Of a stretch of 64,000 nucleotides of DNA, positions 36,296-45,574 are shown piece after piece. Positions within the stretch are counted from its first letter, which is position 1, and the number at the start of each line of letters is the position of its first letter. This DNA is from Kangiella profundi (lineage in GTDB: Bacteria; Pseudomonadota; Gammaproteobacteria; Enterobacterales; Kangiellaceae). Under the pieces are notes generated by a model. That model saw only the letters and a program-made list of their open reading frames with translations, did not search any database and was not told where the DNA came from. The DNA is taken from positions 1,984,001-2,048,000 of the forward strand of contig NZ_CP025120.1 of NCBI RefSeq assembly GCF_002838765.1, read 5' to 3'. The position numbers and the translations under genes were made by a program.

Positions 36296-37516
36296 TGTTT
36301 TATCTAAAGCCCCACGGTTTCTCTCAATCACCTGTAAAGCTTTTTGGCCCATGTCATGAGCTGTATCTCGAGTTTGCATAAGTTTTACAATCCTATCTGC
36401 AAGCTCAACCTCATTTTGAACCATCTGAGCTCCACCAGCAGCAATTAGATCGCCGAAGATTTCATTAAAGTTGAATATGTAAGGGCCGGTGAGTACAGGC
36501 TTTGCAAGAACCGCTGGCTCAATCGGGTTATGTCCTCCGACTTCGGCAAAGCTTCCGCCAACCCAGGTAATATCTGAAATATTAAATGCTTTCATCATTT
36601 CACCCATGGTATCACCTAGCAATACTTGAGCATTTTCACCCCAACTATCAGGCTGTGAACGGCGTGCCATACTAAGTCCTGTGTCTGAAATTAATCGTGC
36701 TACCGATTCAAATCGCTCAGGATGACGAGGTACCAGAATCAAACGTGCATCCGGCACTTGTTCGCAAACAAGCTGGTGTGCTTTAAGAACCAACTCATCT
36801 TCTCCCTTATGCGTACTGGCTGCAATCCATACTGGTCTACCCTTCCATACTGGATAATATTCATGGTCGCTAAACTGTGGGATATCGATATCAAATTTAA
36901 TATTGCCAGTAACAATCGACTTATCACTAGTTAGACCGATCCTCTGAAATCTTTCGGCATCTTGATTGTTTACGGCTAAGACCTTAACGAATGCACCCAT
37001 CATTTCTTTGGAAAGCGAAGAAATTTTTTGATATTTCTGAGCAGATCGCTCCGAAAGACGTCCATTGGCCAGGATTACCGGTATTTTGCTGGATTTTAAA
37101 TGATGCAGCCAATTTGGCCAAAGCTCAGTTTCCATGATTACCAATAACTTAGGTCGCGCACGATGGATAAAGCGTTTTATGGTGCCGGGCAAATCACAGG
37201 GCGAATAATGATGTTTAACTTTGTCACCCAGCCCATTATGAATTTGTTTAGCTCCGGTTGGGGTCGTAGTGGTGACAATAATATTTAAGTCAGGAGACTT
37301 GGCTAATAAGCGCTTTATAATTGCAATTGCAGCGTTAGATTCTCCCATGGACACAGCATGAAACCAGATGCTCTCATTTGATTCTTTACTGACGATCCCA
37401 AAACGCTCCCTAAGAGGCTCTCGGTATTGCGGTGGTTTAAAGCTTTTATAAACCCAGCGCACACACAGTAATGGTGCCGCCAATATGTATAAGAATGTGT
37501 AAAGATAACGTAACAA
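36269..37516 (-). CDS. waaA: 3-deoxy-D-manno-octulosonic acid (Kdo) transferase
   Basis: 415 aa GT30 glycosyltransferase that adds Kdo to lipid A on the inner face of the inner membrane. N-terminal membrane anchor YTFLYILAAPLLCVRWVY; catalytic region IWFHAVSMGE with the conserved Glu; donor-site segments WVGGSFAEVGGHNPIEPAVLAKPVLTGP. Complete by length. It precedes rnfH-ratA on the minus strand but with a 37-bp gap. Confidence 0.95.
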   Translation of the reverse strand: MLRYLYTFLYILAAPLLCVRWVYKSFKPPQYREPLRERFGIVSKESNESIWFHAVSMGESNAAIAIIKRLLAKSPDLNIIVTTTTPTGAKQIHNGLGDKVKHHYSPCDLPGTIKRFIHRARPKLLVIMETELWPNWLHHLKSSKIPVILANGRLSERSAQKYQKISSLSKEMMGAFVKVLAVNNQDAERFQRIGLTSDKSIVTGNIKFDIDIPQFSDHEYYPVWKGRPVWIAASTHKGEDELVLKAHQLVCEQVPDARLILVPRHPERFESVARLISDTGLSMARRSQPDSWGENAQVLLGDTMGEMMKAFNISDITWVGGSFAEVGGHNPIEPAVLAKPVLTGPYIFNFNEIFGDLIAAGGAQMVQNEVELADRIVKLMQTRDTAHDMGQKALQVIERNRGALDKTVSVIEQYL

Positions 37517-37553
37517 CGGATCGTCTTCCTTATTGACTTAAGTCTTGGAACAT

Positions 37554-37847
37554 TTATGTTTTATTTTTCTGCGCTCTCTGCTTTCTGACTTCTTTTGGAT
37601 CGCCAATTAAAGGACGATAAATCTCAATTCTGTCACCAGCATGCAATGTGTCCGTCAGTTTAGCAAGCTTACTGAAAATCCCAACCTTATTCTCTGCAAG
37701 ATCAATTTCGGGGTACAGCTCCAAAATACCAGACTGCTGAATAATACTTTCAATTGTATCGCCAGAATTGACCTCAAGCGAAAGCAAGGTCTGCTTTTCC
37801 GGTAAAGCATAGCAGACTTCTACTTTAATTTTGTCCTGAACACTCAT
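37554..37847 (-). CDS. rnfH: RnfH family ubiquitin-like protein
   Basis: 97 aa beta-grasp protein. [19 protein letters not shown] starts the fold and [20 protein letters not shown] is the RnfH family signature. Found next to ratA as in E. coli, where they form the ratA-rnfH (pasTI-like) pair. Role is uncertain; no catalytic residues. The ATG overlaps the last base of ratA, so translation is coupled. Confidence 0.93.
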   Translation of the reverse strand: MSVQDKIKVEVCYALPEKQTLLSLEVNSGDTIESIIQQSGILELYPEIDLAENKVGIFSKLAKLTDTLHAGDRIEIYRPLIGDPKEVRKQRAQKNKT

Positions 37848-38278
37848 CAGGCGTACACCTGTCTCGCCCTTTTTGAGAAGGCGTCCACAAATGACTCCGC
37901 CATCTGGTTAAAAACGGCCCCAAAAGCAAGGTTTGTCAGTGGGTTGGAAAACTCAAACTTTACGACTAGCTCTATCTTGCAGGCTGATTCACTTAGTGCA
38001 TCGAACGTCCACTGGCCCGTTAAATGTTTAAAAGGTCCCATGACCAGCTCCATTGCAATGTTTTCATAAGGCTGATTAGTGTTGCGAGTGGTAAATTCTT
38101 TTGCGAAACCACCTTTTGCAACAGATAAAGTGGCCGTAACCGTGTCCTCGGTTCTTTCAAGAACCTTAGCATTGTTGCAACCAGGCAAAAACTCAGGGTA
38201 TTTCTCTATATCATCCACTAAGTCGAACATCTGTTTTGCCGAAAAAGGTAAAAGCGCTTGTCGCCGAATGATTTTCAT
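37847..38278 (-). CDS. ratA: RatA, START-domain ribosome association/ubiquinone-binding protein
   Basis: 143 aa coenzyme Q-binding/COQ10-like START fold. Family signatures: [30 protein letters not shown] and a C-terminal [22 protein letters not shown] helix. In E. coli RatA can block 70S assembly and homologues bind ubiquinone; which applies here is open. Divergent from smpB with about 140 bp between. Confidence 0.94.
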   Translation of the reverse strand: MKIIRRQALLPFSAKQMFDLVDDIEKYPEFLPGCNNAKVLERTEDTVTATLSVAKGGFAKEFTTRNTNQPYENIAMELVMGPFKHLTGQWTFDALSESACKIELVVKFEFSNPLTNLAFGAVFNQMAESFVDAFSKRARQVYA

Positions 38279-38417
38279 TGCAAAAAGCTAGTTATTCAGG
38301 TTTTAAAGTGCCGCAATTGTAACACTGCAGACGCCTTAAATACCAACTATTGAGCAATAGCACTCAGGCACCTATAATTGCGGTCTAACTTTGCAATAAT
38401 TCCAAACAGGAAATACC

Positions 38418-38891
38418 TTGGCTAAGAAAAAAGGTAAGCCGTCAGGCAATACCATTGCGCTCAACAAGCGCGCACGTCATGACTACTTTATAGAAGAAAC
38501 TTTCGAAGCAGGTCTTGTATTACAGGGCTGGGAAGTTAAAAGCATACGTGCAGGCAAGGTAAACCTAGCCGAGAGTTACGTGTTGCTCAAAGATGGGGAG
38601 GCCTTTCTATTTGGTTGCCATATCACCCCACTGATTTCAGCTTCAACCCACGTAGTAGCCGATCCGACCCGCACTCGAAAACTGCTTTTACATAACCGCG
38701 AGATAGCTCAGCTCTTCCGCGGTGTTGAGCAACAGGGTTACACCGTCGTTGCCCTGGCCATGTACTGGAAACAACACCGGGTAAAATTAGAAATTGGTCT
38801 GGCTAAAGGTAAAAAAATGCATGACAAACGGGCAACAGAAAAAGAACGGGAGTGGAATAAGGCTAAAGAACGGATCATGAAGCGTCATTAG
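38418..38891 (+). CDS. smpB: SsrA-binding protein
   Basis: 157 aa OB-fold partner of tmRNA in trans-translation. It begins at TTG (38418), with AGGAAA upstream, and gives [22 protein letters not shown], the family start. [19 protein letters not shown] and the basic C-terminal tail ([22 protein letters not shown]), which enters the decoding site, are all present. Its RNA partner ssrA lies 4.4 kb downstream. Confidence 0.96.
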   Translation: MAKKKGKPSGNTIALNKRARHDYFIEETFEAGLVLQGWEVKSIRAGKVNLAESYVLLKDGEAFLFGCHITPLISASTHVVADPTRTRKLLLHNREIAQLFRGVEQQGYTVVALAMYWKQHRVKLEIGLAKGKKMHDKRATEKEREWNKAKERIMKRH

Positions 38892-38949
38892 CCTCAGATA
38901 TTTGCTATACATACTCAGTTCGAAACAGTGTAAAGTGATGTTCTTGCCA

Positions 38950-38969
38950 AGTGTGGTCTAAACCACACT
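38950..38969. repeat. Short perfect hairpin between smpB and the LysM gene
   Basis: Eight-bp stem (agtgtggt / accacact) with a ctaa loop, no T-run after it. It may weakly terminate smpB or act on the LysM-gene leader. Confidence 0.4.
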
Positions 38970-39078
38970 GTCATGAGAAACCGTTTGTTATAATCCAATT
39001 TATCCGGTAGGGTCTTGATTTATAAGGCTTTATAATATCAACATTAGCACTGCCATTTTAAGGAAAAGGTACTATCTC

Positions 39079-40023
39079 TTGAAAGCTTACAGCACACTAT
39101 TTCTAGCGTTAGCGCTATCCGGTTGTTCATTTGTCGAAGACCGAAGCGAAGAACCAGTCGAAATTATTGATGTCAGCGATGGCACTCGCTCCTATATCTC
39201 CGGCAAATCAGTCCAATCAGACACGATTCAGTATACTGTCCGTTCAGGAGATACCCTGGGCTCTATCGCAAAAAAAATGTTGGGTAACGCACAGAGATAC
39301 CTGGAAATAGCAGAGCTAAATAACATTGAACCACAAGCTCCGATCTATGTTGGTCAACAACTCCAGCTCCCTAGCAAGGGGTTAATTCTGGTAAAACCCA
39401 GAAGCAATCAGCAAGTGCGGAACCAAAAAGAGCAATCGACAGAACAGCCAACTGTATCAACTTCAGAAATAGACACTCTGCTTTCTGAGCAACGCTATTA
39501 TGAGGCAATAGAGTATGCCCGAGCGCAAGAAGATTTAGCAGATAATAATCAATTGCAGGAAAAACTGATCATTGCAGCGCAAAATCAAGTGAGACAGTTG
39601 CGTCAACAAGGTTCTGTAGGAGAAGCTGAGGAGTTACTACAATTGTTAATCGATGATGAGCGCCTATCAGAATCGAGTCAGCAAATCCTGCAATCCAATC
39701 TGGCAGCGTTAAATGTAGAGCAGGATCTAGTTGAAGCTAAACAGTTGGCCGATAGCCAGGAGTTCGATAAGTCTTACAATATTTTATTAAGCGCCTGGCA
39801 GGTTTCAGGAACCGAACTTGAGTCCAATGCTCTATTTACAGGAGCGCGCAATAAAGTTAGCGAGCATTATCACCAGCAGGCACTCAGGCTTTACCGTAAT
39901 CAAAAGTTAGATGATGCTCTAGTTTACTGGGACCGTGTACTGGCCATTAATCCTTCCGATGACCTGGCTCTGGTTTACAAAGATCGAGTAAAAGCACTTA
40001 AGGAAAAGCTCGAATCATTCTAA
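39079..40023 (+). CDS. LysM-domain lipoprotein with TPR-like C-terminus
   Basis: 314 aa. TTG start with AAGGAAAAGG upstream. Lipoprotein signal: LFLALALSGC, with lipidated Cys at about residue 16. A single LysM domain (residues about 54-97: YTVRSGDTLGSIAKKMLGNAQRY, PIYVGQQLQLP) should bind peptidoglycan. The rest is helical with TPR-like pairs, the last being ALRLYRNQKLDDALVYWDRVLAINPSDDLAL. Probably an outer- or inner-membrane lipoprotein contacting cell wall; specific role unknown. Followed by a strong terminator. Confidence 0.88.
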   Translation: MKAYSTLFLALALSGCSFVEDRSEEPVEIIDVSDGTRSYISGKSVQSDTIQYTVRSGDTLGSIAKKMLGNAQRYLEIAELNNIEPQAPIYVGQQLQLPSKGLILVKPRSNQQVRNQKEQSTEQPTVSTSEIDTLLSEQRYYEAIEYARAQEDLADNNQLQEKLIIAAQNQVRQLRQQGSVGEAEELLQLLIDDERLSESSQQILQSNLAALNVEQDLVEAKQLADSQEFDKSYNILLSAWQVSGTELESNALFTGARNKVSEHYHQQALRLYRNQKLDDALVYWDRVLAINPSDDLALVYKDRVKALKEKLESF

Positions 40024-40060
40024 AGCGTTGCTAACTAAAATTTCTAGCAAACTCAGTCAC

Positions 40061-40089
40061 AAAAAGGCTATCTTAAGATAGCCTTTTTT
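40061..40089. terminator. Bidirectional rho-independent terminator
   Basis: A long perfect stem made of aaaggctatctt and aagatagccttt with A- and T-runs on both sides. It separates the LysM gene from the convergent kinase operon. Confidence 0.9.
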
Positions 40090-40126
40090 GTTTGTAAGAA
40101 CATAAATATTATCCGTGACTCTTGAA

Positions 40127-41830
40127 TTACTTCTCTTCGGGAGTCTCTGCCTCATCCTGAGAGATAATAAGCGTCTTATCCATGTCGGTTATGGTTTCCA
40201 ATAGACTTGGATCTGGGTTTGTACTGATATACTGAGTTTGCGTCAAACCAGCCAACTTTTGAGAAAGATCATTTACTTCCTGTTGTAGACGACCAACCTC
40301 ATCATGAGTATCTACTTTAAGAATGTCCGCCTGCCCATGATTTCTTAGCTCTCGAATAACATGACGCGTCTGGTTCACCCTTTGAATAAATCGATTTGCC
40401 AGCCAATAAACTCCTGAAAATACAGCTAGCATTATCAAGAACATCCAGATAACCATTGCTAACAAGGATGATTGAGTAGCGCTTTTTAGATTACTACGAC
40501 TGATCGCGATAAAGGCATGACCAATCTGCTTGTCTTGATAAGTAATTGGAGAATCAAATAACACAACTTCCTGATTATAATCGGTTAAATTCGAATAAAT
40601 TTTCGCATCGTTATTTTGCTGCTGTAATTCACTTGCCTTCGGTAGTTCAAATGGCTTATTAATCTGATCCGGCTGACTGCTGCTTTGAACAATATCCTGA
40701 CCATTTCTTATCGACAAATGCTGAATCTGCGAGTTATCGGCAATATCAACCGTTATCGCCTGTAGTGCAACATCTTCATCAAGCAACAATAACTCTGCAG
40801 TTTCTGAAGAAATAATCTGCACCATTGAGTTTCCGTAGTCGAAAACTAGTTGGTTCATAAGCTGATTCTGCTTGTTGTAAACCCAGACCATCCCCAGAAT
40901 CATTACCACCAAAACCACCGCTGATAAACTAATTGCCCACCTTGCACGCATGGAAACAAAACGAATACCAGCTAAGCCTTCCTTATTCTGTGTCAGCTCT
41001 TTAGCCAGAGTTTCGATTTCTATCAGGAGCTCATCACTGGAATCATAGCGATGATCAGGATTTTTCTGTAGAAGCCGGAAAATAATACTCTGCCACATGA
41101 ACCCCTGTTCAGACACGATATTAATCGGCTGAGGATTCATGTGCAGGACAGCCTGCATCATTGCTGCGTAATTCGGTGCCTGGAAAGGTAGTTCGCCTTT
41201 AGTCACCTGGTACAGAATTACTCCTAGCGAATAAAGGTCGGTTTTAAAATCAACACCATGGCCGGTAATCTGTTCAGGCGACATGTAGGCTGGTGTACCC
41301 ATGATTTTTTCATTGGTTTTACCGCCTTCATCTTCAAGAAAGAGATGCTCTACGTGGGCGATACCGAAATCGGTAATTTTAAAACGACGACCACCATCAA
41401 GAACCAAAATGTTATCCGGCTTTAGATCGCGGTGAATAACTCCGTTTTGATGCGCATAATCGAGCGCTAGAGTTAGCTGCTTCGCAAGATCCGCTGCCTG
41501 CTCCAAGCTCAAGGTGCCATTTTGCTGAAGGTAATCATCAAGGTTTTCTCCTTCTAACAGCTCCATGGCAATAAATGGCCGTTCTTGCCAAATACCTACA
41601 TCATAGATAGTGACAATACCCGGATGACCCAGTCGCCCTGCTGCTTTGGCTTCACGCAAGAAAAGCTCGCGATATTCCTCTTTTTCCACCAGTTCGTGTT
41701 TTAAGAGTTTTATCGCGAGTGAACGGCCGATCTCCGGATCTTCTGCCTGATACACCACAGACATAGCTCCACGGCCAATTTCTTTGACAAGTTTATAGCG
41801 CCCAATGCGCAGTTCGTTATCCTGAGACAT
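40127..41830 (-). CDS. Membrane Ser/Thr protein kinase with extracytoplasmic sensor
   Basis: 567 aa. Hanks-type kinase domain at about 9-270: glycine loop GRGAMSVVYQ, VAIK-type lysine in LAIKLLK, catalytic loop HRDLKPDN, DFGIAHVE, and the APE-type segment GTPAYMSPEQ. All catalytic residues are present. A membrane helix (WAISLSAVVLVVMILGMVWVY), an extracytoplasmic domain of about 140 residues, a second helix (LLAMVIWMFLIMLAVFSGVYW) and a HAMP-like linker with coiled coil follow, a layout recalling two-component receptors rather than PASTA kinases. Last gene of the PP2C-FHA-kinase operon. Confidence 0.92.
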   Translation of the reverse strand: MSQDNELRIGRYKLVKEIGRGAMSVVYQAEDPEIGRSLAIKLLKHELVEKEEYRELFLREAKAAGRLGHPGIVTIYDVGIWQERPFIAMELLEGENLDDYLQQNGTLSLEQAADLAKQLTLALDYAHQNGVIHRDLKPDNILVLDGGRRFKITDFGIAHVEHLFLEDEGGKTNEKIMGTPAYMSPEQITGHGVDFKTDLYSLGVILYQVTKGELPFQAPNYAAMMQAVLHMNPQPINIVSEQGFMWQSIIFRLLQKNPDHRYDSSDELLIEIETLAKELTQNKEGLAGIRFVSMRARWAISLSAVVLVVMILGMVWVYNKQNQLMNQLVFDYGNSMVQIISSETAELLLLDEDVALQAITVDIADNSQIQHLSIRNGQDIVQSSSQPDQINKPFELPKASELQQQNNDAKIYSNLTDYNQEVVLFDSPITYQDKQIGHAFIAISRSNLKSATQSSLLAMVIWMFLIMLAVFSGVYWLANRFIQRVNQTRHVIRELRNHGQADILKVDTHDEVGRLQQEVNDLSQKLAGLTQTQYISTNPDPSLLETITDMDKTLIISQDEAETPEEK

Positions 41831-41836
41831 TGAGAA

Positions 41837-42385
41837 TTAAAGGAATAACCAGGCAAGAACTCCCAACAGAATCAATGCTGCCACACCTAATGAACCAATC
41901 AACATCCAGTTCATTTCTTCTTTTTCTTCCTGTGGCTGAGCTTCACTGCTGTCCACCAGTGTAAATAAAAACTCAGTGTGACCAATCTGAATCCTATCAC
42001 CAAACGATAAAATACGCTCAGAAACTTTCTCACCATTGACAATAGTGCCGTTAGAAGACAACAAATTTAAGATACGCCACTGCCCTTCAGAGAAGGTAAT
42101 CTGGGCATGAGTTGAGGACGCCGCAGGGTCATAAAGAGTCACGCTGTTACCCTTACCCCGTCCGATGACATTCTTACCATATTCCAGTAAAAATGCTTGG
42201 CCAGCGTGTGGCTTTGTGGTTGCAAGCAGTGCAGGAACCTTAGTTCCATCATCTTCCAGCTTTTGAATTTCCTCTTTGATCATCCTTTCTACTTGACTCG
42301 AATCGAAGACCAGTGTTCCTTGTGGCCCCGCTTTATCTTCACGAAATTCAGACTTATGTTGTGAAGGATTTTTCTCAGAAGACAT
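41837..42385 (-). CDS. FHA-domain protein with C-terminal membrane anchor
   Basis: 182 aa. FHA domain (residues about 75-145): NVIGRGKGNSVTLYDPAASSTHAQI carries the phosphothreonine-binding Gly-Arg, Ser and His-type residues, then LLSSNGTIVNGEKV. N-terminal 60 residues are polar with GTLVFDSSQ. The C-terminus is a tail anchor (WMLIGSLGVAALILLGVLAWLFL), so the FHA domain is cytosolic. It lies 6 bp upstream of the kinase gene and should recognise its phosphorylated targets. Confidence 0.92.
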   Translation of the reverse strand: MSSEKNPSQHKSEFREDKAGPQGTLVFDSSQVERMIKEEIQKLEDDGTKVPALLATTKPHAGQAFLLEYGKNVIGRGKGNSVTLYDPAASSTHAQITFSEGQWRILNLLSSNGTIVNGEKVSERILSFGDRIQIGHTEFLFTLVDSSEAQPQEEKEEMNWMLIGSLGVAALILLGVLAWLFL

Positions 42386-42397
42386 ACCTACCTCACA

Positions 42398-43201
42398 TTA
42401 ACCTAGTTTAAGGATTGTTTTGATTTTTGTTATAAACTTCTCAATCGGCGTTTCTTTCTTCTTCGGCTGTGGTTCAGTAACAGGTGATGAAATTAGCAGT
42501 AAAGAAATATTATCGCTACCCCCATTCTTACATGCCAATTCGACCAGATACTCAACCTTTGCCTGATTATCACGAGGAAGCTTCAAAGCTGCAATAATTT
42601 CTTGTCTCGAAAGCTCCTCATAAAGACCATCGCTCGCCAATAATAGAGACTCACCATAACCCCATTCACGATTTAACGAACCAATGCTTAATGGAGTTTC
42701 ATTCTCAATACCTAAGCATTGCGTGATGACGTGGCGTTTAGGATGGTTTTTTACTTCCTGTTGCTCTAATAAACCAGCGTTCACCAGCTTCTGGACCAAA
42801 GTGTGATCCTCAGTCAGCTGAGTTAACTCACCAGTTTCCTGATTCCACAAATAGGCGCGACTATCGCCAACCCAGGCGATTTCATAGTCGGCACCATTGG
42901 AATGTACTGCAACTACAGTCGCACCCCGGTCTTCCTGCTCATGCTTATTATGTGCCTTGATTACAGAGTGAGCGGAATGAACTGCGCTATGCAGATTAAA
43001 GCCTTTTTTTATCGACTTTGAAATCTCGTCAATAGCATATTGACTTGCTTGTTCGCCTTGCTTAAGACCACCGACACCATCTGACAAAAGCCATAGCCCC
43101 AAATCAGGTGATGCAAAAACCTTGTCATCATTATTCTGCCGCGACATCCCCTTATGTGACAGCATGGCGAACTGTATCTTGGACGTTTGTAAACTACTCA
43201 T
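42398..43201 (-). CDS. PP2C-family Ser/Thr protein phosphatase
   Basis: 267 aa. Motifs of metal-dependent PPM phosphatases: RQNNDDKVFASPDLGLWLL (first acidic metal site), LSDGVGGLKQGEQAS, GATVVAV, VGDSRAYLW, LTEDHTLVQ, LLLASDGLYEEL and GGSDNISLLLI. ATG at 43201 with GAGGAGGGG upstream is preferred over a 20-codon longer frame. Head of the phosphatase-FHA-kinase operon, so it probably reverses the kinase's action. Divergent from the tmRNA gene. Confidence 0.94.
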   Translation of the reverse strand: MSSLQTSKIQFAMLSHKGMSRQNNDDKVFASPDLGLWLLSDGVGGLKQGEQASQYAIDEISKSIKKGFNLHSAVHSAHSVIKAHNKHEQEDRGATVVAVHSNGADYEIAWVGDSRAYLWNQETGELTQLTEDHTLVQKLVNAGLLEQQEVKNHPKRHVITQCLGIENETPLSIGSLNREWGYGESLLLASDGLYEELSRQEIIAALKLPRDNQAKVEYLVELACKNGGSDNISLLLISSPVTEPQPKKKETPIEKFITKIKTILKLG

Positions 43202-43319
43202 TGCCCCTCCTCTTATTCCAATGGAGTGTAGCTGTTTGCTCAAAAAATGAATGTTAACCAAGCCACAAAATATCTTGAGCTATACCCTTGATATTAATGT
43301 ACTTGGCCCAATAATGCAC

Positions 43320-43325
43320 TATAAT
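43320..43325 (+). promoter_or_regulatory. -10 box of ssrA
   Basis: TATAAT ending 12 bp before the mature 5' end of tmRNA. The -35 is weak. Confidence 0.6.
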
Positions 43326-43337
43326 GGAAAAGAATCT

Positions 43338-43685
43338 GGGGACGATTTGGATTCGACGTGGATTACGAACCTCCAGGTGCATGCCGAGATGTCAGCGAAT
43401 CTCGTAAAATCAAAGCTGAAACTTAATAGTTGCAAACGAAGACAACTACGCTTTAGCCGCTTAAGGCTAACTGTCTACTCTGAGCGTCCTTGGTAGGAGC
43501 TAGACAGTCAATACAGGGACTCGCAGGTAACTGTGCTCGGCAGCCAACTGTTAAACTTTCCTCGAGACCGTCTTTGAATGCCTGCCCATCGGCACGTCAA
43601 AGATTAAATTAAAGATGGACCTAAGCATGTAGAGCCTCGAGCAGAGGATTCGCGGACGCGGGTTCAATTCCCGCCGTCTCCACCA
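43338..43685 (+). ncRNA. ssrA: Transfer-messenger RNA (tmRNA)
   Basis: Begins GGGGACG and ends CGTCTCCACCA, with the acceptor stem GGGGAC paired to GTCTCC (one G-U). The alanine-tRNA-like D region GATTTGGATTCGACG and T-arm GGTTCAATTCC are clear, and the CCA is encoded. The tag-coding frame (43432-43464) starts with GCA and reads ANEDNYALAA then TAA, a close variant of the E. coli tag. Length 348 nt is normal, with pseudoknot-forming regions on both sides of the tag. Works with SmpB to rescue stalled ribosomes. Its 3' end is the integration site of the island that follows. Confidence 0.98.
43665..43685 (+). repeat. attL: tmRNA 3' end
   Basis: CAATTCCCGCCGTCTCCACCA forms the T-arm/acceptor end of tmRNA; related copies recur at 48186-48201 and 48358-48377 (first 15 bases identical in the latter). 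Confidence 0.75.
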
Positions 43686-43696
43686 AAACCTTGAAT

Positions 43697-43724
43697 AAAG
43701 ACGTCTTAGGGCGTCTTTTTTCTT
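43697..43724 (+). terminator. Terminator following ssrA (island side)
   Basis: Seven-bp stem (aaagacg / cgtcttt) with an 8-nt loop and T-run, 11 bp after the CCA. Confidence 0.75.
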
Positions 43725-43806
43725 GCCTAAAACAAATAAATATCAATATGTTACAATCCATTTTCGTATTTTGACGTGTTTTGCTGTCTTGCGAAATCTA
43801 GCTTTT

Positions 43807-43830
43807 AATGTAACACTGAATGTAACACTG
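43807..43830. repeat. Integrase arm-type direct repeats, left
   Basis: AATGTAACACTG occurs twice in tandem (43807-43818 and 43819-43830), 29 bp before the integrase ATG; a third copy is near the right end at 48104. An inverted copy core (GTTACA) lies at 43752 and 43853. Confidence 0.6.
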
Positions 43831-43858
43831 GCGAGTTTTTGAACAAAGCGATGTTACA

Positions 43859-45100
43859 ATGGCGAACAAAACAGCACCTCTAACCGATACGGAAATCAGG
43901 CAAGCCAAAGCCAAGGAAAAAGAATATAACTTAGGTGATGGCAAAGGACTGTTACTAAGAATTAAACCCAATGGTTCGAAACTCTGGCTGTTCAATTATC
44001 AAAGGCCATACACCAAGAAACGGGCAGTTCTTAGCGTTGGTAGTTACCCAGAGGTTAGCTTAAAGCAAGCAAGACAAACTCGATTAAAGTATCGTGAATT
44101 ATTAGCCAACGATGTTGATCCAAAAGACTATAAACAGGAACAAGAAGCACAAGCTAAGGAAGCTCTAACTAATACCTTTGAACACGTTGCTAATTTGTGG
44201 CTAGAAAGCAAACGCGACACAATAACCAGCGGTCATTTCCAACAAGTAAAACGCTCCTTAGAAAAAGACTTATTCCCAAGCCTGGGCAAAAAGCCAATTA
44301 GTACATTAAAAGCTACTTCCTTTATTACCCTACTTCGTTCTATTGAGGCTAAAGGCTCATTAGAAACCGTTAAGCGTCTATCTCAGCGAATTAATAATAT
44401 TATGAATTACGCAGTCAATTATGGACTGATTGAAGTAAACCCAGCTCAAGCCATTGGCGAAGTATTCAAGAAACCAAAGAAGAAGCACTATCCAACGTTG
44501 AAACCTGAGCAATTACCAGACTTGATGAAGGCACTCAATACAGCCAGTATTCAATTACAAACACGATGTTTAATTGAATGGCAACTGCACACCATAACGC
44601 GCCCCAGTGAAGCCTCTGGAACTAAATGGTCAGAAATCGACTTCAAGCAAAAGACTTGGACTATTCCAGCAGAGCGAATGAAAAGTAGAATTGAACACAT
44701 AATACCGTTATCAGAACAAGCCTTAGCCCTGCTCGACATAATGAAGTCAATCAACGGAAACCGTCAACACGTGTTCAGCAGTAGAATCAACCCGAAAAAG
44801 CCAATGAACAGCGCTACAGCTAACGTAGCATTAAAACGCATGGGCTTTAGAGGCGTGCTAGTATCACACGGCTTACGTGCACTAGCCAGCACCACCCTTA
44901 ATGAGCAAGGCTTTAATAGTGACGTTATCGAGGCATGTTTAGCCCATATCGACAAAAATGAAGTCCGAAAAGCCTATAACCGTTCAACCTACCTAGAGCA
45001 ACGCATTAAAGTTATGACTTGGTGGTCTGAGCATATTGAAAGTACTTCACAAAACCACTTATTAACAACAAAAAAGTCAAGACTTAAAGTCGTTACGTGA
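43859..45100 (+). CDS. int: Tyrosine integrase, P4/DUF4102 family
   Basis: 413 aa site-specific recombinase. N-terminal DUF4102 arm-binding domain (LTDTEIRQAKAKEKEYNLGDGKGLLLRI), core-binding domain about 95-190, catalytic domain about 205-390. Catalytic residues: Arg in HTITRPSEASG, His and Arg in HGLRALAST, second His in LAHIDKNEV and the nucleophile Tyr in RKAYNRSTY. Complete. Starts 173 bp after the tmRNA end and reads away from it. Integrates or excises the element at ssrA. Confidence 0.96.
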   Translation: MANKTAPLTDTEIRQAKAKEKEYNLGDGKGLLLRIKPNGSKLWLFNYQRPYTKKRAVLSVGSYPEVSLKQARQTRLKYRELLANDVDPKDYKQEQEAQAKEALTNTFEHVANLWLESKRDTITSGHFQQVKRSLEKDLFPSLGKKPISTLKATSFITLLRSIEAKGSLETVKRLSQRINNIMNYAVNYGLIEVNPAQAIGEVFKKPKKKHYPTLKPEQLPDLMKALNTASIQLQTRCLIEWQLHTITRPSEASGTKWSEIDFKQKTWTIPAERMKSRIEHIIPLSEQALALLDIMKSINGNRQHVFSSRINPKKPMNSATANVALKRMGFRGVLVSHGLRALASTTLNEQGFNSDVIEACLAHIDKNEVRKAYNRSTYLEQRIKVMTWWSEHIESTSQNHLLTTKKSRLKVVT

Positions 45101-45113
45101 ATAAGGAACTAAT

Positions 45114-45488
45114 ATGAACAATCAAGATAACTCTTCTGGGTGTTTGTTTCCGCTCATACTGATTTTTGGGATAATGTATTTTATTAATTGGTTATTTGAA
45201 ATTAGTTCCCCATTTAATATATTTAGCGAAACTGTGGAAGTTGAAACCTACCATATATACAAATCTATAAACTCTAGCCAATCGGAATATTATATCAATG
45301 TGTTCATTGTAAATAAGGACAATCAAACTGTAGCTATTTGGCATAAGAATGGTTCTAAGAACTTGAAAAACTGTGTTGTGAAAAATGCTCATAACTGGCA
45401 GTGCATTTATGACACAATTCCTTATGCAATGATTGATAAAGAAATACAAGGATTTTGGGGGCATGACCAGGTTAGTAGATTTGATTAG
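45114..45488 (+). CDS. Hypothetical single-pass membrane protein, 124 aa (island cargo)
   Basis: Not recognised. Good Shine-Dalgarno (AAGGAACTAAT then ATG), 13 bp after the integrase stop. One hydrophobic segment near the N-terminus (CLFPLILIFGIMYFINWLF) places the remaining 90 residues, beta-rich with two Cys (NCVVKNAHNWQCIYD), outside or inside the membrane. Low GC compared with the chromosome. Confidence 0.65.
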   Translation: MNNQDNSSGCLFPLILIFGIMYFINWLFEISSPFNIFSETVEVETYHIYKSINSSQSEYYINVFIVNKDNQTVAIWHKNGSKNLKNCVVKNAHNWQCIYDTIPYAMIDKEIQGFWGHDQVSRFD

Positions 45489-45574
45489 TGGAAATACAAG
45501 GTTTTAAATTGGAATATTTGAATAAATTTCAAGCCCACAATTAAAAACATATAAATTTAAGAAGTAATCATCTT

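Noticed and set aside
43251..43496. 81-aa ORF over the ssrA promoter and 5' half
   Set aside because: Overlaps tmRNA, a structural RNA.
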